A stretch of DNA of 64,000 nucleotides from Kalmanozyma brasiliensis GHG001 (Eukaryota; Basidiomycota; Ustilaginomycetes; Ustilaginales), in NCBI RefSeq assembly GCF_000497045.1, contig NW_015961981.1, positions 126,401 to 190,400 on the forward strand. The letters are read 5' to 3'. The position numbers and the translations under genes were made by a program. Shown piece by piece: positions 12,594 through 24,329 of this stretch. Position 1 is the first letter of the stretch; every line of letters starts with the position of its first letter. The notes beneath the pieces are model-generated. The model ran no database searches, was not told the origin of the DNA, and saw nothing but the letters and a program-made list of their open reading frames with translations.

Positions 12594-15461
12594 ATGTCAA
12601 CGCCAACACCGGCAGGCAGCTCGACAGCGGGCATGGGTCTTACCACCCCATCGCCGCTCGCCATGCTCTCCAACACCACACCGCGTGGCTCCTCCATCGG
12701 CCTCTCCTCCCTCCAGGCCCTCCCTGAAACGCAGCTCGTGCTTGTGCTGCTCGACCACCCCACCATCCGCCGCAGGTGGCGCTCCACTGTCGTACCGCTC
12801 GTCGAGTCGATATCCAAAAAGCTCAACACCGTCTATTCCGGCTCGCGCCTCACCATCGGCTGTGTCGTATACCGTCCTACCGCCGACAAGTCGCTGCTGA
12901 GACCGGCATCGACGCTGAGCCGCACGAAGCTCCAACCGGGGTCCAAGCTCATTGCGTCCAACATGCTGACGCCCGAGTCGTGGCTCGGTCCTGACTCCGA
13001 GGGCTCACCTGGCGATGCCGAGGCTTCCTCTTCGACCTTCGCTCTGATCGATGGAAAGACGACCGTCAAGCCGACCGCACACGTCCTCGAAGCGTTCGTC
13101 GCGGCGCTCGAGCTGCTCCAACCCAGCGGGAATGGCGTGCACAACACTCTGGCGCCGAAGAAGCCACCTGTGCTGGCAAGACATCTGCTGCACGTCTCCC
13201 TCGACTCATCCGATGTGACCCTCGACCTCTCGTCGCCGCCATTTCTCAACCTCGATGCGGCTAACGATCGGGTGACCGCTTCCACGGTGGGCAGCAAGCT
13301 CGCTCGACTTGGTACGTCCATCACGAGCTGTGCGATGAAGCCGGATCCGAGCAATGCAGCTACGTCAACCTCGAGAGAGGCGCTGACCGCCATTGTCGGG
13401 CTGCACAAGAACGTGGCGGAACCCAACAAGCTCGCCAACGAAGATCTCGCTGCGCTGCTGCCGGAGACCGTGCGAGCAAAGATCTTTCACGAGGCCAACA
13501 TTGTCTCGAGCGGTCTTACGCCAGGGAACCATCCCAAGGCGGTCATTGCGGGTGCTGCATCGCCGGCAAGCGGCTCGACCAAGAGAGCGAGAGAGGAAGA
13601 CATCGAAGCTGCTTCGACCCCCACGAAGCGATCCAAATCGGGCAGCATCTCGCAAGCTCAACCTCCCACCACCGCTGCTGCTGCGTCGTCTTCCACCGCA
13701 CCACCACCCGAGTTGCCACGCAACATCAAACTCGATCCCAACGTCAGCACCAAGATCCTCTTCCTGCGGTCGCAACAGGAGACCATGATCAAGAACTGGG
13801 CGGCTGCCTACTCGATGGTGGCCAAAGCCGAGGCGGCGGGTGAACCTGCCAAGGCGCCGGGGATGAACAAGGCGTACCTCGAACAGCTGAAAGCGCAGCT
13901 GATGACGCAGCAGCAGGCGTTGAAGTTGCTCGTGCAGCGCATTGTCAGCGGTGCGGAGACGGCGCCCAACTTCAACGTGAGCTTGCAGAGTCTGATCAAC
14001 ATTGATAAGGAGGCGCGCGAGATGGGGGTCAATCTCGGTGGGCCGAGTGGCGGTGCTGCGAGGCCGGGTCGGAGTGGGAGTCTGACGGGTAGTCAACCGC
14101 CTGCTCTACCCTTGCAGTCGGCTCCCAAACCCGACCCAACTCCATCTGTCGACAACACCACCACTGCAGCACCATCATCGCCAACGCGCCCGAAACCTTT
14201 CTGGCGCGGTGCCCTCACCTGGTCCGTCATCTCCGACCCGACAACAAAACAGAAGCGCGACGTAGCCACGCTGGTCTCCGCCACCTCGAACACCGCTGCG
14301 CTCGACCGTCTCCTCCTGCCTTGGCCGGACAAGCTCCAGATCACCGCCATCACCCAGCTGAACCCGCGCAACCTCCAGGCATACGCCCAATCCCAGAATG
14401 CACCGTACATCCTCTTCTCCACCCAAGACGCTTCGTCCTCGTCGGAAGGCGGGCCGGTGCTGACCCCGGCTACGGCCGAGAAGAACAAACAGATGTACGC
14501 GAGCCTGGCGAGCAGTTTGGATGCCAAGAAGAGCTGTGCGTTTGTGCGACATGGTGGGAACGCAGGGGCCGGGCTGGTGCTTTTTGCGACGAATCAGGCG
14601 ACGAGCAGTGCGGAGAGGAAGGGGACGGTGGCGGGCGGTGGGGTGAAGCTGATTGGGGTGGTGTTGAAGGACTCGATTCCGTTCAGTCGGTTGTTGAGCG
14701 TGCAGAATGGGGCACAGCCGCAACAGCAGCCGGGGAAGACGGAGGAGAGTGGGAGATCGAGGGGCGCAAGTGCGAGTGGGAGCGCGTTGCAAGAGGCGAG
14801 TCAGACGCAGGCTGCACCAGCTACGGCTCAGCCGAACGCACAGCAGAGTACGGGCATGGGGCTGGGTTCGTCCATGCCGTTCAACCTGAGCGCGCTCAAT
14901 GCTGCGGGTAACGTGCCTGTCGCCAGTCTCAATACAGGGTTGGGAGCAGGGATGAACCTCGGCTCGCTCGCGGTGAACAACGGCAACACCTCCCAGCCTC
15001 AAGCGCAACCACCGCCGGCGGCAGGAGTCGATATGTCGAGCCTGGGCAACCTCGGCAACCTGGCGAACTTCAACATGGCCAACTTTGGTCAGCAGCAGCC
15101 GGATTTTGGCGGGAACAACATGAGCGCTCCGATGGGTCAGCCGAACCTCGCTGCGTTGGCCCAGCTGTTGGGCATCGGTGGTCAGAATGCCCAGCAACAG
15201 CAGGGACAGCCGCAGCAGCAATCGTTCGGACAGGCCATGCCGCAGATGTTTGGACAGATGCCGATGCAACAACAGCAGCAGCAACAGGGACAGGGACAGG
15301 GGCAGATGTTTGGTGCGTTCAATCCAACCGCTCAGCCGCAACAACAGCAGCCGCAGGGCGCGGCAGGCGCAAGTGGAGATGGCGGAGGCGGTGGAGGTGC
15401 GATGGACTTCTCCAAGCCCATGACGATGGATCAGCTGCGTGCGCTCGGGTTCTTATCGTAA
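12594..15461 (+). CDS. Mediator subunit 25-like protein (VWA plus ACID/PTOV-like domain)
   Basis: A 955-residue single-exon protein, starting at MSTPTPAGSS. Residues about 38-300 look like a divergent von Willebrand A fold of the Med25 type (LVLVLLDHPTIRRRW, SGSRLTIGCVVYRP, then ARHLLHVSLDSS). A second folded segment at about 530-700 begins PKPFWRGALTWSVISDP and ends KLIGVVLKDSIPFSRLL; this resembles the activator-interaction (ACID/PTOV) domain that follows VWA in Med25. The linker (about 390-530) has a basic KRAREED..PTKRSK patch. From about 700 the chain is Q/N/G/M-rich, ending in MDFSKPMTMDQLRALGFLS. Med25 links activators to the Mediator complex in animals and plants. The assignment rests on domain order and local similarity by eye; another VWA protein is possible. 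Confidence 0.68.
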   Translation: MSTPTPAGSSTAGMGLTTPSPLAMLSNTTPRGSSIGLSSLQALPETQLVLVLLDHPTIRRRWRSTVVPLVESISKKLNTVYSGSRLTIGCVVYRPTADKSLLRPASTLSRTKLQPGSKLIASNMLTPESWLGPDSEGSPGDAEASSSTFALIDGKTTVKPTAHVLEAFVAALELLQPSGNGVHNTLAPKKPPVLARHLLHVSLDSSDVTLDLSSPPFLNLDAANDRVTASTVGSKLARLGTSITSCAMKPDPSNAATSTSREALTAIVGLHKNVAEPNKLANEDLAALLPETVRAKIFHEANIVSSGLTPGNHPKAVIAGAASPASGSTKRAREEDIEAASTPTKRSKSGSISQAQPPTTAAAASSSTAPPPELPRNIKLDPNVSTKILFLRSQQETMIKNWAAAYSMVAKAEAAGEPAKAPGMNKAYLEQLKAQLMTQQQALKLLVQRIVSGAETAPNFNVSLQSLINIDKEAREMGVNLGGPSGGAARPGRSGSLTGSQPPALPLQSAPKPDPTPSVDNTTTAAPSSPTRPKPFWRGALTWSVISDPTTKQKRDVATLVSATSNTAALDRLLLPWPDKLQITAITQLNPRNLQAYAQSQNAPYILFSTQDASSSSEGGPVLTPATAEKNKQMYASLASSLDAKKSCAFVRHGGNAGAGLVLFATNQATSSAERKGTVAGGGVKLIGVVLKDSIPFSRLLSVQNGAQPQQQPGKTEESGRSRGASASGSALQEASQTQAAPATAQPNAQQSTGMGLGSSMPFNLSALNAAGNVPVASLNTGLGAGMNLGSLAVNNGNTSQPQAQPPPAAGVDMSSLGNLGNLANFNMANFGQQQPDFGGNNMSAPMGQPNLAALAQLLGIGGQNAQQQQGQPQQQSFGQAMPQMFGQMPMQQQQQQQGQGQGQMFGAFNPTAQPQQQQPQGAAGASGDGGGGGGAMDFSKPMTMDQLRALGFLS
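15195..15360 (+). repeat. CAG/CAA-rich glutamine-coding tract
   Basis: Imperfect CAG/CAA runs within the 3' part of the Med25-like gene encode glutamine and methionine-glutamine clusters. Such tracts vary in length between strains of many fungi. Long reading frames on the opposite strand here are reflections of this composition. Confidence 0.8.
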
Positions 15462-15746
15462 ATGCTCAGTCTAGGTGCTTTCCCAAGAATGTTTGAGATG
15501 TTGTGGTGACGGTTGAGCATGAGTCGTCGTTACCAAGATGCGTGTGCGAGCAGGAGGATTGCCGATGAACGAGATCTGCTCAGCCAGGAAGAAATCCGGA
15601 CCGGCGACCAACAAAGCATCGCGTAATTTCGGACGGCTGATCCATGCGCGCATCTCCCCCACACAACCTCATCTTCGCTCCACCTTTCCCCTCTTACGAG
15701 TGTCCTCTTCCTCGCAAAAGCGATTCAACTAGACAGACGAAGCAAG

Positions 15747-17380
15747 ATGGCGAAAGCAGCAGCAACCACGTCCACAGCGGCGGCGAGCAACATCCTCGAC
15801 GTGCTCATCATTGGTGCTGGCTGGTCGGGTCTCTCGGCCGCGCTGAAACTCTCCCAAGCCGGACGCAAGGTGGCCATCCTCGAAGCGCGCGAACGCATCG
15901 GCGGTCGAGCATTCACGCATACCTGGTCGGACAAGACGGACGTCAACGACAATGCGCGCACCACCTCTTCGCCCAACGCGAGCGACTACTGGTGCGACTT
16001 TGGCTCGTCGTGGATGCACGGCTATCTCGAGGGCAGCCCGTTGAAGCAGCTCACGGACAAGTACAACATCCCCGTCACCATCCCGAGTCCACGCGAGACG
16101 GTCGTAGTGGGCGAGCAGGGCCCGCTGCCGCAGTTGCTGTCGCAGAAGCTGACGGGGAACCTGGGCAAGGCGCAGGAGGCCGCCAAGGCCGCTGCGCATG
16201 ATCAGTCTGCGACGCCGCCCGATGTGAGCACGTCTCTCGGCGACTTTTTGTACAGCGACAACTCTCCCCTGTTTGCGGGTCTCGAGTCCGAGAGCGAGAA
16301 GACGGCCGCTCGTGAGCTCGCACGGATGCTGCACATCCCGCTGGGCATCGAGCTGGAGAAAGCGAGTCTCAAATTTTTCGGCTTCGAGAATGCCTTTGCC
16401 GGCACCGACGCTGCACCCAAAGGCGGCTTCACCGCCATCATCAACAAGCTCGTCGACGAGGTCACCTCGCTGGGCACATCGATCCACACCAGCCAAGAAG
16501 TGCAGTCGGTGCTTGATGAGGATCAATCGTCCAACGTCAAGATCACCACCAAACAGGGCCAGGAGTACGTCGCGCGCACCGCCCTTGTCACGATTCCTAT
16601 CGCCGTGCTCAAGAAGACCGCTGGTGGACTGTTCGAACCCGCTCTGCCAGAGAGGAGGCTCGAGACGATCAAGCGTGTGTCGGTGGGCAACTTGAACAAG
16701 GTGCTGCTGCACTACGATCAGCCGTGGTGGAATGGCAACACGGGCACGTTCCTCGTGCTGCCCTCGTCTGCATCCGCGCCTGCATCGATCAAGAAGGATG
16801 CAGAGAAGAAGCTGTGGGAGCTGTACTCGTCGACCACGCTCATCGTCTCGTCTCTGAGCGGAGATGGTGCGGGCGCTTCCAACTCGCTGCTCGTCATGGT
16901 GGGTGGAGAGTCAGCCAAGCAGCTCGAGGCGTTCGAGCGATTGGACGCTGGCAATGCTCTGCATGCCTACCTGACAACGCGTATCGTCGGCGAAGCGAGC
17001 GACAAGCTTCCCAAGCACGTGTTCTACTCGAGGTGGGCCAAGCAGGCGTTCACCGGTGGTGCTACTACATCGCCTGTGTCGACCGCGCCCGGTAACTCGC
17101 CGCTGGACTTTGAGGCGCTGTCGAGACCTCTTTGGAGCGGTCGGCTTGGATTTGCCGGCGAACACACCGAGATCAACCGTACGTATTTGCCCTTCCGAGC
17201 ATTGTTGTCGCTTGCCGAGCGCAGAGGGACAATGGCTGACATTTCCGCTTTTTGTTTTTTTGTCTTGCTACAGACCGAGGCTCTGCAGCGGGCGCTTTTG
17301 TTTCTGGAGAAAGAGAGGCGAACCGCCTGGTGGCTTACCTGGACAAGTTTCATCCTCGAACGGCCGCGAACAAGCTCTGA
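15747..17380 (+). CDS. flavin-containing amine oxidase (polyamine/monoamine oxidase family)
   Basis: A 512-residue FAD-dependent amine oxidase made of two exons, 15747-17178 and 17274-17380. The donor is gtacgt at 17179 and the acceptor ttgctacag ends at 17273. Without splicing the frame runs into unrelated sequence. Spliced, it restores the family C-terminus FAGEHTEINHRGSAAGAF followed by VSGEREANRL and ends in AANKL. The N-terminal dinucleotide-binding motif is DVLIIGAGWSGLSAAL, with glycines 23, 25 and 28, then EARERIGGRAFT. Members oxidise polyamines or other amines and produce hydrogen peroxide; the substrate is not evident. No signal peptide or clear C-terminal peroxisomal SKL-type signal is present, although AANKL could be read as a weak PTS1-like end. 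Confidence 0.9.
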
Positions 17381-20300
17381 GCGACTTGCTTGCAGGCACC
17401 CGGATCGGCTTCCGTCGGAAGGGACGATCGGTTCTATCGAATATCGCTAGACTGGCTGTGTTGTCACGCGTTCGAATGATCTGCTCTTGCCGTTCCGTGA
17501 TCTGCGAGTACCTCCGAAGTGAAGGCGCTGAGTAGGATGGTTAGACCAGTGTTGGACACGTGAATGACACCCAGTCGAACCAGGAGGCGGCGCCACGCGA
17601 TCTGCGGACATGAAAAGAATGTGAGAGCGGAGCAGATGTCGAACGCCTGGAAAGGCAAGTTGTAAGCCTGCTCACACAGCAGCACATTGCCGCTCCGTTG
17701 GCATGCTGTGTTCAGTCGGTTCCGCGGAAAGGGAATGGTGGCGTCCGCGAAGCTTTCGACGCCACCAGCACCGACATCGGACCGATGATGGAAGCGATCG
17801 CTGTCATTCAGGGGCGTCTGACCTAGGCTCGAGGCGATGTATTGTCTGCGAGTTGCCGAGCATTGGTCGGTCAACGAAACGGGGGTCTGGACCTGTCATG
17901 AGGCGAGCTCAAACCACACAACCGTGTCGCTGACCCAGGCTAGGCAGAGTCATTGTTGTCGCGTAATGACAAATGGCCTCGGAACGGATGCCGTCGGTGC
18001 ATGGAACCACTTGAGTCCTCCCCATAATCTTGTGTTTGTAGAGGTTTCCAGCCGATCCTCTCGCAGACGTGGCTTGTCGATTGTGGCGTCGAAGACCCAA
18101 CTTGGACCCGTGGGAACAAGAATTGATGCTCCGCCAAAGCTGTTGTATCGAAATTCGCATTCCGAAGCGCGCTGTCGATAGCTTCGGGATACAGTAGGAC
18201 TTGATCAGGACGTCGACGGGCCCGCCAGGGAAGCGTCACGGAGCCAAGCGGCTCTCTCCGAGGCAGGCAGTGGAAGCCAGTCGTCACCGCTGCGGACCTG
18301 CAAACGCTCGGGCATCAGCGCTGGCTCGTAAGCCCATACTGTTGCCGGTGTGCTTTTTTTACGATGCTCGGCGTTGTTGGACCGTTGCGAAGAAGCCTCA
18401 TCAAGAAACAACGGGGCAGCGCTTAGCATGGGGGCCAATGGGCGTTGCTAGAAGCAGTCTCGGTCCGAGAATCGCTCCGATCCTACCATGTCTCACCCAT
18501 CGACACCCATGGGCAATGCAGTAGCATGGGTCGATATGCTCTTGATAGCTTTCCAACCGAAAAGCGCTAGCAAGCAGACGCAAGCCACGAGGCTGGAAAG
18601 GAGTATAACGGGATCTGCTTATCAGAGTGTGTGCTCATGTGTTGGCGAGATTCGCAGAATGGAAAGGATCACCGAATTGAGCGTGTCTCACGAGAGGACT
18701 GAGGTCTGCGGACGAGATGTGGTGGATGGGTAAGCGAGATGCCGGCTTATATGTGCCGCTGCGTGGTCGAGAGCGCGTCGGCGAACTTGGCTGGAGTCAC
18801 GAATCAGCTGAGCGCTGTGGTCGATGTTTGACAGGGCCTGGTCTTCAGGGTCCACGCCGAACGGCATGTCGAAGCGCAAGAACCAAGGGTCTCGTCGGTC
18901 AACCTTGAAGGACGAAGTGGCGACGCTTGGATCAAGCCTTATCTGCAAGCCAATCTGCTACGCCCACCTCTCGAACCAACGAGGTGGACGAAGAGTGGGG
19001 TGGGTGACAAAGTGTGATGCGCTTTCCAGAAGTCACTTGACAACGCCGCGGGAGACGGAATTGCCGATCAAACATTAGCTGCTGACTGCATAGCAGCCAT
19101 GACGATCCCGATGCCGACCTGCTTGATAGACTTGACTTGGTAGCAGCACAACCGAGGCGCTTCTGCGGCCATTGTGTTTGCTGCAAAGTTTCTTCTACTT
19201 GTCGGATTGTCCTACGAATAAGGTTCCGACAGCGTGAGAAAAACAGACTAGCGAGCCGAGCAAGGGTCTCGGCCATCCCTTTTATGTTGGACCTCTGTGC
19301 TTCTGCATGGACAGAGAGACAAGGCTAGTCGAAAGGTCGGCTCCCGGCGACGAACAGCTTCGCGACAGACGTGAGCTGGCCAGCTGTCAATTTGTCAGTA
19401 CATCAGCGACGAGATGTGCTGTCAACTTGTCCACGACGCCGCGCCGATATCGCCGAGTGCTGTAAGCATAAAAGCAGGATGGCGGCTAAGCCGCTTTTGA
19501 CAGATAAGCGAGGGTTGAGTTCCTGACCAACTCGACGCCAAAGTAGGTCGGCGACCCAGAAGTGAAGCACCGACAAAGACGAAGGGGCTTCTAGGTGCAC
19601 CTGGGACGTAGACGAGGACGCGAGCAGCAAGCGAGGTTGTCAGACGAGAGGCGCGGCTATTCGGCCGCGGTCGCGGTCGCGGCCACGCTTTGGCGAGCTT
19701 CCGACGTTGGGCCAAGCGAGGTCAAAGGCAAAGCTTGAATTCATGCAGAGTGATTTACAATTCCCGTCAGAGCAGAGCAAAGGGTCTGGCCATGTCCCAA
19801 GAGGCTCATCCCCACCTTGATCATTTGATTGCGGCGGCTGCCATCCGCTCCTCTTGTACGTTCAAAACAACAAGCTGAGAGATGGCCCATGAAGGACTGC
19901 GGAGCACAAATGCAGCTGCAGGATGGCATAGAGTTGGCTGGGATCGATGGCGATCCACGCGGTCATTGCTGCGTGACAGGCTGCGGGCGTACCCTTGGCG
20001 TTGCGGCTGCCACTAGCGCAGGATGGTGGCTCTCAGGGGCCAACTTATATGCATACGATATGTCAACGACTTGCTTCCTCGCTTTGCCCCCGCTGCCTCA
20101 GGCCGGTCGCATTTAGGCGAGGCAAGATCGACCTGCAAGGCGGCGCCAAGAGAGGCAAAGAGGAAAGGGAGCGATCAAAACATTGACTCTCACTCGTCTC
20201 CGAGGAGAGCCGCAAGGCACAAAGGCAACTCGGCTAGCAAAGATCTGCACGGTAGAAATTCGTGGCGGCACTCTTCTTTTGTTTCTCCCTAAAATTTCAT

Positions 20301-21200
20301 ACAGTATTCAATCAATTGGCGTGGGAGATGGCCATGACTCAGAGATCATGACGTCGGATGTCATCCGAGAGACGGTCACAGCATCGTGACGAGAAGCGGT
20401 TGTTGTTGATCGGATGTTCCGTGTGATTTGAGTAGAGTACAGTCATTCGCGAGAGGCTGGCGCGTCCAACCATTAAAAATCGCATGATTGCCGTGTGGGC
20501 AACGGATGCATGACGCCGCTTGATGAGCTCCTGCATCCTGCGGATGCTGCCCGCTGCTGGGACACTTACGAGCGGCCGACCAGGTAACGGCAGTTGATGA
20601 CCGACCATGCATGCATCAGCGCATCTGGATCAGCATCGTCCTCTCGACATGGCCTTTCGCTTAGCGACTGAGTTCAAAGACGCGGAATTCGGCCTCCGAC
20701 CTTAGCGCCAATTGGCAGCATGTGTTTGCTCTTTCGGCTTGCGATGCCTTGTGCGTACAGAGACAGATTGCCGGTAGGTAGAATAAGATCTTGGCCGAGC
20801 TGCACTCTCTTCCATCCAGCTGCAGCAGCGGCACCGTTACTCCGGGCGTGCATCCTCCGCGGCCTGTCAAAAGAGAAGTGTGCCAAACCGGTCCGATGTC
20901 CAATTGCGGCGAACAAGGAGGAGCAAGAGGATCATCAAATTTCAACAGCGCCAGTCTACTGCGCGTGGATGTCCGCGTGTCCAAGACCGACTTCCGCCCA
21001 TTTTTTGACCCGCTGTTGGCCTTCCCCCGCTGCAAGGACCACCAGAATCTCGAGGATCGTCTCTTCTGGGTCTGCTCTCCTTCTGATACTTGTCAGAGTC
21101 CTCGCCTTGCTCTTCTCTCTCTCCCCTTCGCCCTCTCGTTGCTGTTGCTCTGTTGCACCATGGCGAGCATGTCGCATTGCTCGTGCTCGTCACAGACTCG
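17381..21200. other. gene-poor intergenic region, distal part
   Basis: Nearly 4 kb without a convincing gene. Reading frames are short, scattered on both strands and show no recognisable domain. Composition differs from the flanking coding DNA and no transposon ends, reverse transcriptase or transposase motifs were seen. It contains a small GC-rich inverted repeat at 19663-19684. It may hold distal control elements of the WOPR regulator, a non-coding transcript, or decayed sequence; the bases alone do not decide. Confidence 0.5.
19663..19684. repeat. GC-rich inverted repeat with internal hexamer repeat
   Basis: Seven-base arms GGCCGCG and CGCGGCC flank a centre built from repeated GGTCGC units. 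It lies within the gene-poor region. Function unknown; a protein-binding site or a chance CG-rich stretch are both possible. Confidence 0.5.
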
Positions 21201-22040
21201 AAATGCAAGCTCATGACTTGACCGCATCCCTCCTTCCGTCCCTCCTTCATCCCGTCCGTTTCTAGGGCGACCCTCGTCATCTAGCATCCTCGGTCGCGCA
21301 TCACCTCCGAGCGCACCTCGTAGCGTCGTTCAAGAGTCAACGCAGCCCCTTCCTCTCCTCACGGCGATCACCACACTCTTTTAACCAACGTCCTCCAACA
21401 CGCTCGAGTCGCTGCAAGCACAAACTTCATTTGGTTCATTTGATTCCAAGTCGACCCTCGACTTTTTAACCTTGCCGGTCGCATCACCCCACATACAGAG
21501 CCAACTCTCTCGCCACAAAGCATCCATCGTCGCATCTCAGCAGCTTCCCATGCCTCGCACGCAAACCTTGCTTCCAGCTCCCCTTCATTCATCGATACCC
21601 CATTCTCGTCCAATTGGCGCAATCAGGCATCCTGCGCGCACTCCGCAGTCGGACCTTGATCATTCTTTCGGCGCATACGAGGCAAGCTGACTTTGGCTAG
21701 CCTCGTCGTACTGTACGGTGCTGCGCGATTTCGACTCAGCCATCAAGCGCGACTCAGCCATCGAGCGGAAGCGGTCTCCGTACAAGGCTTTGTCCTTGCC
21801 AACACGTCTTCGTAAGTACCACCCTCGGCCATCTCCGACCCGCATCTAGTGGGCGACTTTGACGCTCCCGCAGACGATAGACATCCTGTTCTGGAGCAAC
21901 GTTCCGTGTCCAAGACTCGCAATGCCATGTGCAGCATGACGTCGATGCCAAGCAGTGAAGCAGGACCGACTCGACCACGCCGTGCCATGGGCACAGGGTC
22001 AAGTCATCGCATCGAGGTCGAAAGCAACTCCTTCCCTTGC

Positions 22041-22060
22041 CTCGCCTCGCCTCGCCTCGC
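22041..22060. repeat. (CTCGC)4 short tandem repeat
   Basis: Four perfect copies of CTCGC in the pyrimidine-rich upstream region of the WOPR regulator gene. Confidence 0.85.
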
Positions 22061-23207
22061 CATGGTTGATCCGAGCTTTGCTTGATCTTGGGGTGCAAGA
22101 GACCTATCGCACATTAGGGCAACGGTCAAAGAACCTGGATGGTCCCACCGTCGAATCATGCACAGACCGAACGCTAACTGCTTTGCTTCCATCTCTTGTA
22201 CCGTCTGTCTGTCAATGCAGTTGAGCTGCACCTCGCACTCTTCCTTGTGCTCCTCTCGACACAGATCCCGGTCTGATAACGTGGGCTCTGTTGTCGTCCA
22301 TCAGCTTGACCCCTCCCTTCGAGCGCCACCGTGTGGGTTGAATTCCACTCATTCATTCTTCTGATCGGATCCGGCCATCGACAGCTCCTTCTTCGAGCAA
22401 CGAAGCAACTCATTTCAAGCACAAGCTCTGGTCCCCATTTCATCGTCCCGAACCAACACGACGAGTTTGCAATCGCACGACAATCGCGTAGAAAGCCGCG
22501 GCAGCCCGCCATTCCTCTCTCCTCACCTCCCAATCCGACGGCTTCTCCTTTTTTCCCACGGAGCCAACTTCATTTCGTCAAACAAGGCTAAGGCGTAACG
22601 CGAACCTTAACGTCGTGCGACTCCTTTGTCTCGTCTCGGCTGGCTGGCCATTGCGCGTGCATTCCACGATCAAAAGCGCAAGCTCGTCGTGTGACCTGTC
22701 GGTTTCACGCTAGCTTGACCCCCAACTTTGTTCGATCTGCCACAAGTCTGGACGCGGGCGTACAATTTCCTACTCGCTCTCCATACTGCGACGTTTCGAC
22801 CTATATCTGGACATCGCTACTGACGATAGTCGATTTCAAGGATCTCCAGCTGCTGCAAAAAGTCGAGATCGAACCAAGGAACTGTTCGGTGTCAACGCCA
22901 GACGTGTCTCGGCAAGAAACCCTCCCTCTCGGCCCCACATAGCTGCGGCTCAGGCTGCAGGATATTGCAAGGACAAAGGGCGTCCACTGTGAAAGGGCCA
23001 CAACGTCAGTAGACCCGTCTTCCAGCCCAATTTTGGCTCGAGCTCGTCATCGACGTCGACTTCATTTCATCAGCTGCAGCTCCTGGCGGACCCGTTGGAC
23101 TGGTACGTTACTCTGCAAGAAGGCTTTATTTTCTCGCTCCTGCAGACCCGCTCGACGTCACACTGCGACCACGCTCGCTTCTGATCGGACACATCCCTCC
23201 GTTTTAG

Positions 23208-23223
23208 CACACACACACACACA
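23208..23223. repeat. (CA)8 microsatellite
   Basis: Eight CA dinucleotides within the long upstream region of the WOPR regulator gene. Likely length-variable between strains. Confidence 0.85.
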
Positions 23224-24329
23224 AGAACGCAGTCACACGTTGGTCCCCGTGGGCGCAGCGCGGCACAGCACCCGCAACGTGACCCGATCAGCTATCGATT
23301 GTGCGACAAGCCGAGGCTCGACCACGTCACTGCATCGTGGGGACCTCTGTGTCTTGCCGACGCTGGGTGATCGCACCGATCAACGCCGAGATCGCCGAGG
23401 TCGTCTTGCATCCGCAACGATCGATTCTGCACGCCTCTGTCCAGGTGACGAGGCCGCTTCACAAGACAGCGGGACTGCTTCAAATTGCATTTCGAATCCT
23501 CGACTTTCACCTCAAGTAACTTGCTTTCGAGTCGAGCTTAAACCTAAGCTTCTACTTGCCACTGAGCTGCCGCCCACTTCCGGTCGCTTCCATTTCGTGC
23601 AACGGCTGCATCCATCGTGCCCGTCTCTCAGCGGGAACGTGTCCACTCGTCTCTGCATACCGCTCCTTGCGGCATAAACACGGATATACTCGGTCAGAAC
23701 AAAGACGCCTGCATCACGCAGTTCGGACATAGACAGACCCAACCGAGTGGTACACTGCCAGCTCAGCCGTGCTCGACCGGAGGACTTCCCTCGTGTTGTC
23801 GCCCATCCCTTTGCATCACGCAGCCCCACCCACTCGATCTCGATATACTTCGTTTCGAGTCTAGCTCTGCAGGCGAAGCGCACTCGGTCGAGTTCTGCTC
23901 CGCTCCCAGACGGAGCCAGCAAGTTCGCCCTTACACAGCGTTTTTGCCCCACTTCGAGTCATTGGTCCACAGAGCTTGTGGGCAGGCCGAAACACTCTTA
24001 TCAGCCTCTGCATTTCGTCTCGAACAGCACCAACCTACCTTGGCGGAGTGTCTTCATACCTTTCCATCCGCCTCCCTTCGCTTCTAGTTTAACTACTTCT
24101 AGAACCATTTCCTTAGACAAAACTGTCGGCGTCCGCCTCCGTCACGCGAACACCTCTGGGCACCCATCCTAGCACCAACACTCGGCCTATCTCACACCAC
24201 CTCGTCCAGGCTTCTTAACCGCGATCAGAACAAACATAAGAGAGCGAACTTCGATCGATCAAGTCTGCACGGTCTTCCTATCTCTGCTTCCCATCAGGAT
24301 CGCAACGCTCATTGCTGTCGACACTGAAG

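Larger units (their letters stand above)
21201..24329 (+). promoter_or_regulatory. long pyrimidine-rich region upstream of the WOPR regulator (probable promoter and leader)
   Basis: About 3.1 kb in which the plus strand is markedly C/T-rich, dense in tcctc, cttc and ctcg runs, up to the ATG at 24330. This is the look of fungal leaders and core promoters, but it is far longer than usual. It contains a (CTCGC)4 run at 22041-22060, a CA repeat at 23208-23223, and a strong splice-donor-like gtaagt at 21812-21817, so an intron in the leader is possible. Many short frames start within it. Genes of the Wor1/WOPR class in Candida are known for very long upstream regions and leaders. Confidence 0.5.

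Noticed and set aside
15729..16712. 327-codon frame on the minus strand opposite the amine oxidase
   Set aside because: It mirrors a clear gene with known motifs. Long antisense frames arise from the GC-rich third positions in this genome. No motif of its own.
20720..21265. 181-codon ATG-started frame in the gene-poor region
   Set aside because: Begins in a promising way but becomes a low-complexity C/S/R/L-rich sequence translated from pyrimidine-rich DNA. No domain, signal peptide or splice context.
22965..22990. Pheromone-response-element-like acaaaggg
   Set aside because: Followed by C instead of the A of the U. maydis consensus ACAAAGGGA, and present only once.
23033..23677. 214-codon frame in the leader of the WOPR regulator
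   Set aside because: It starts with TTG, has no early ATG, and its R/S/T/H-rich composition reflects the biased DNA.
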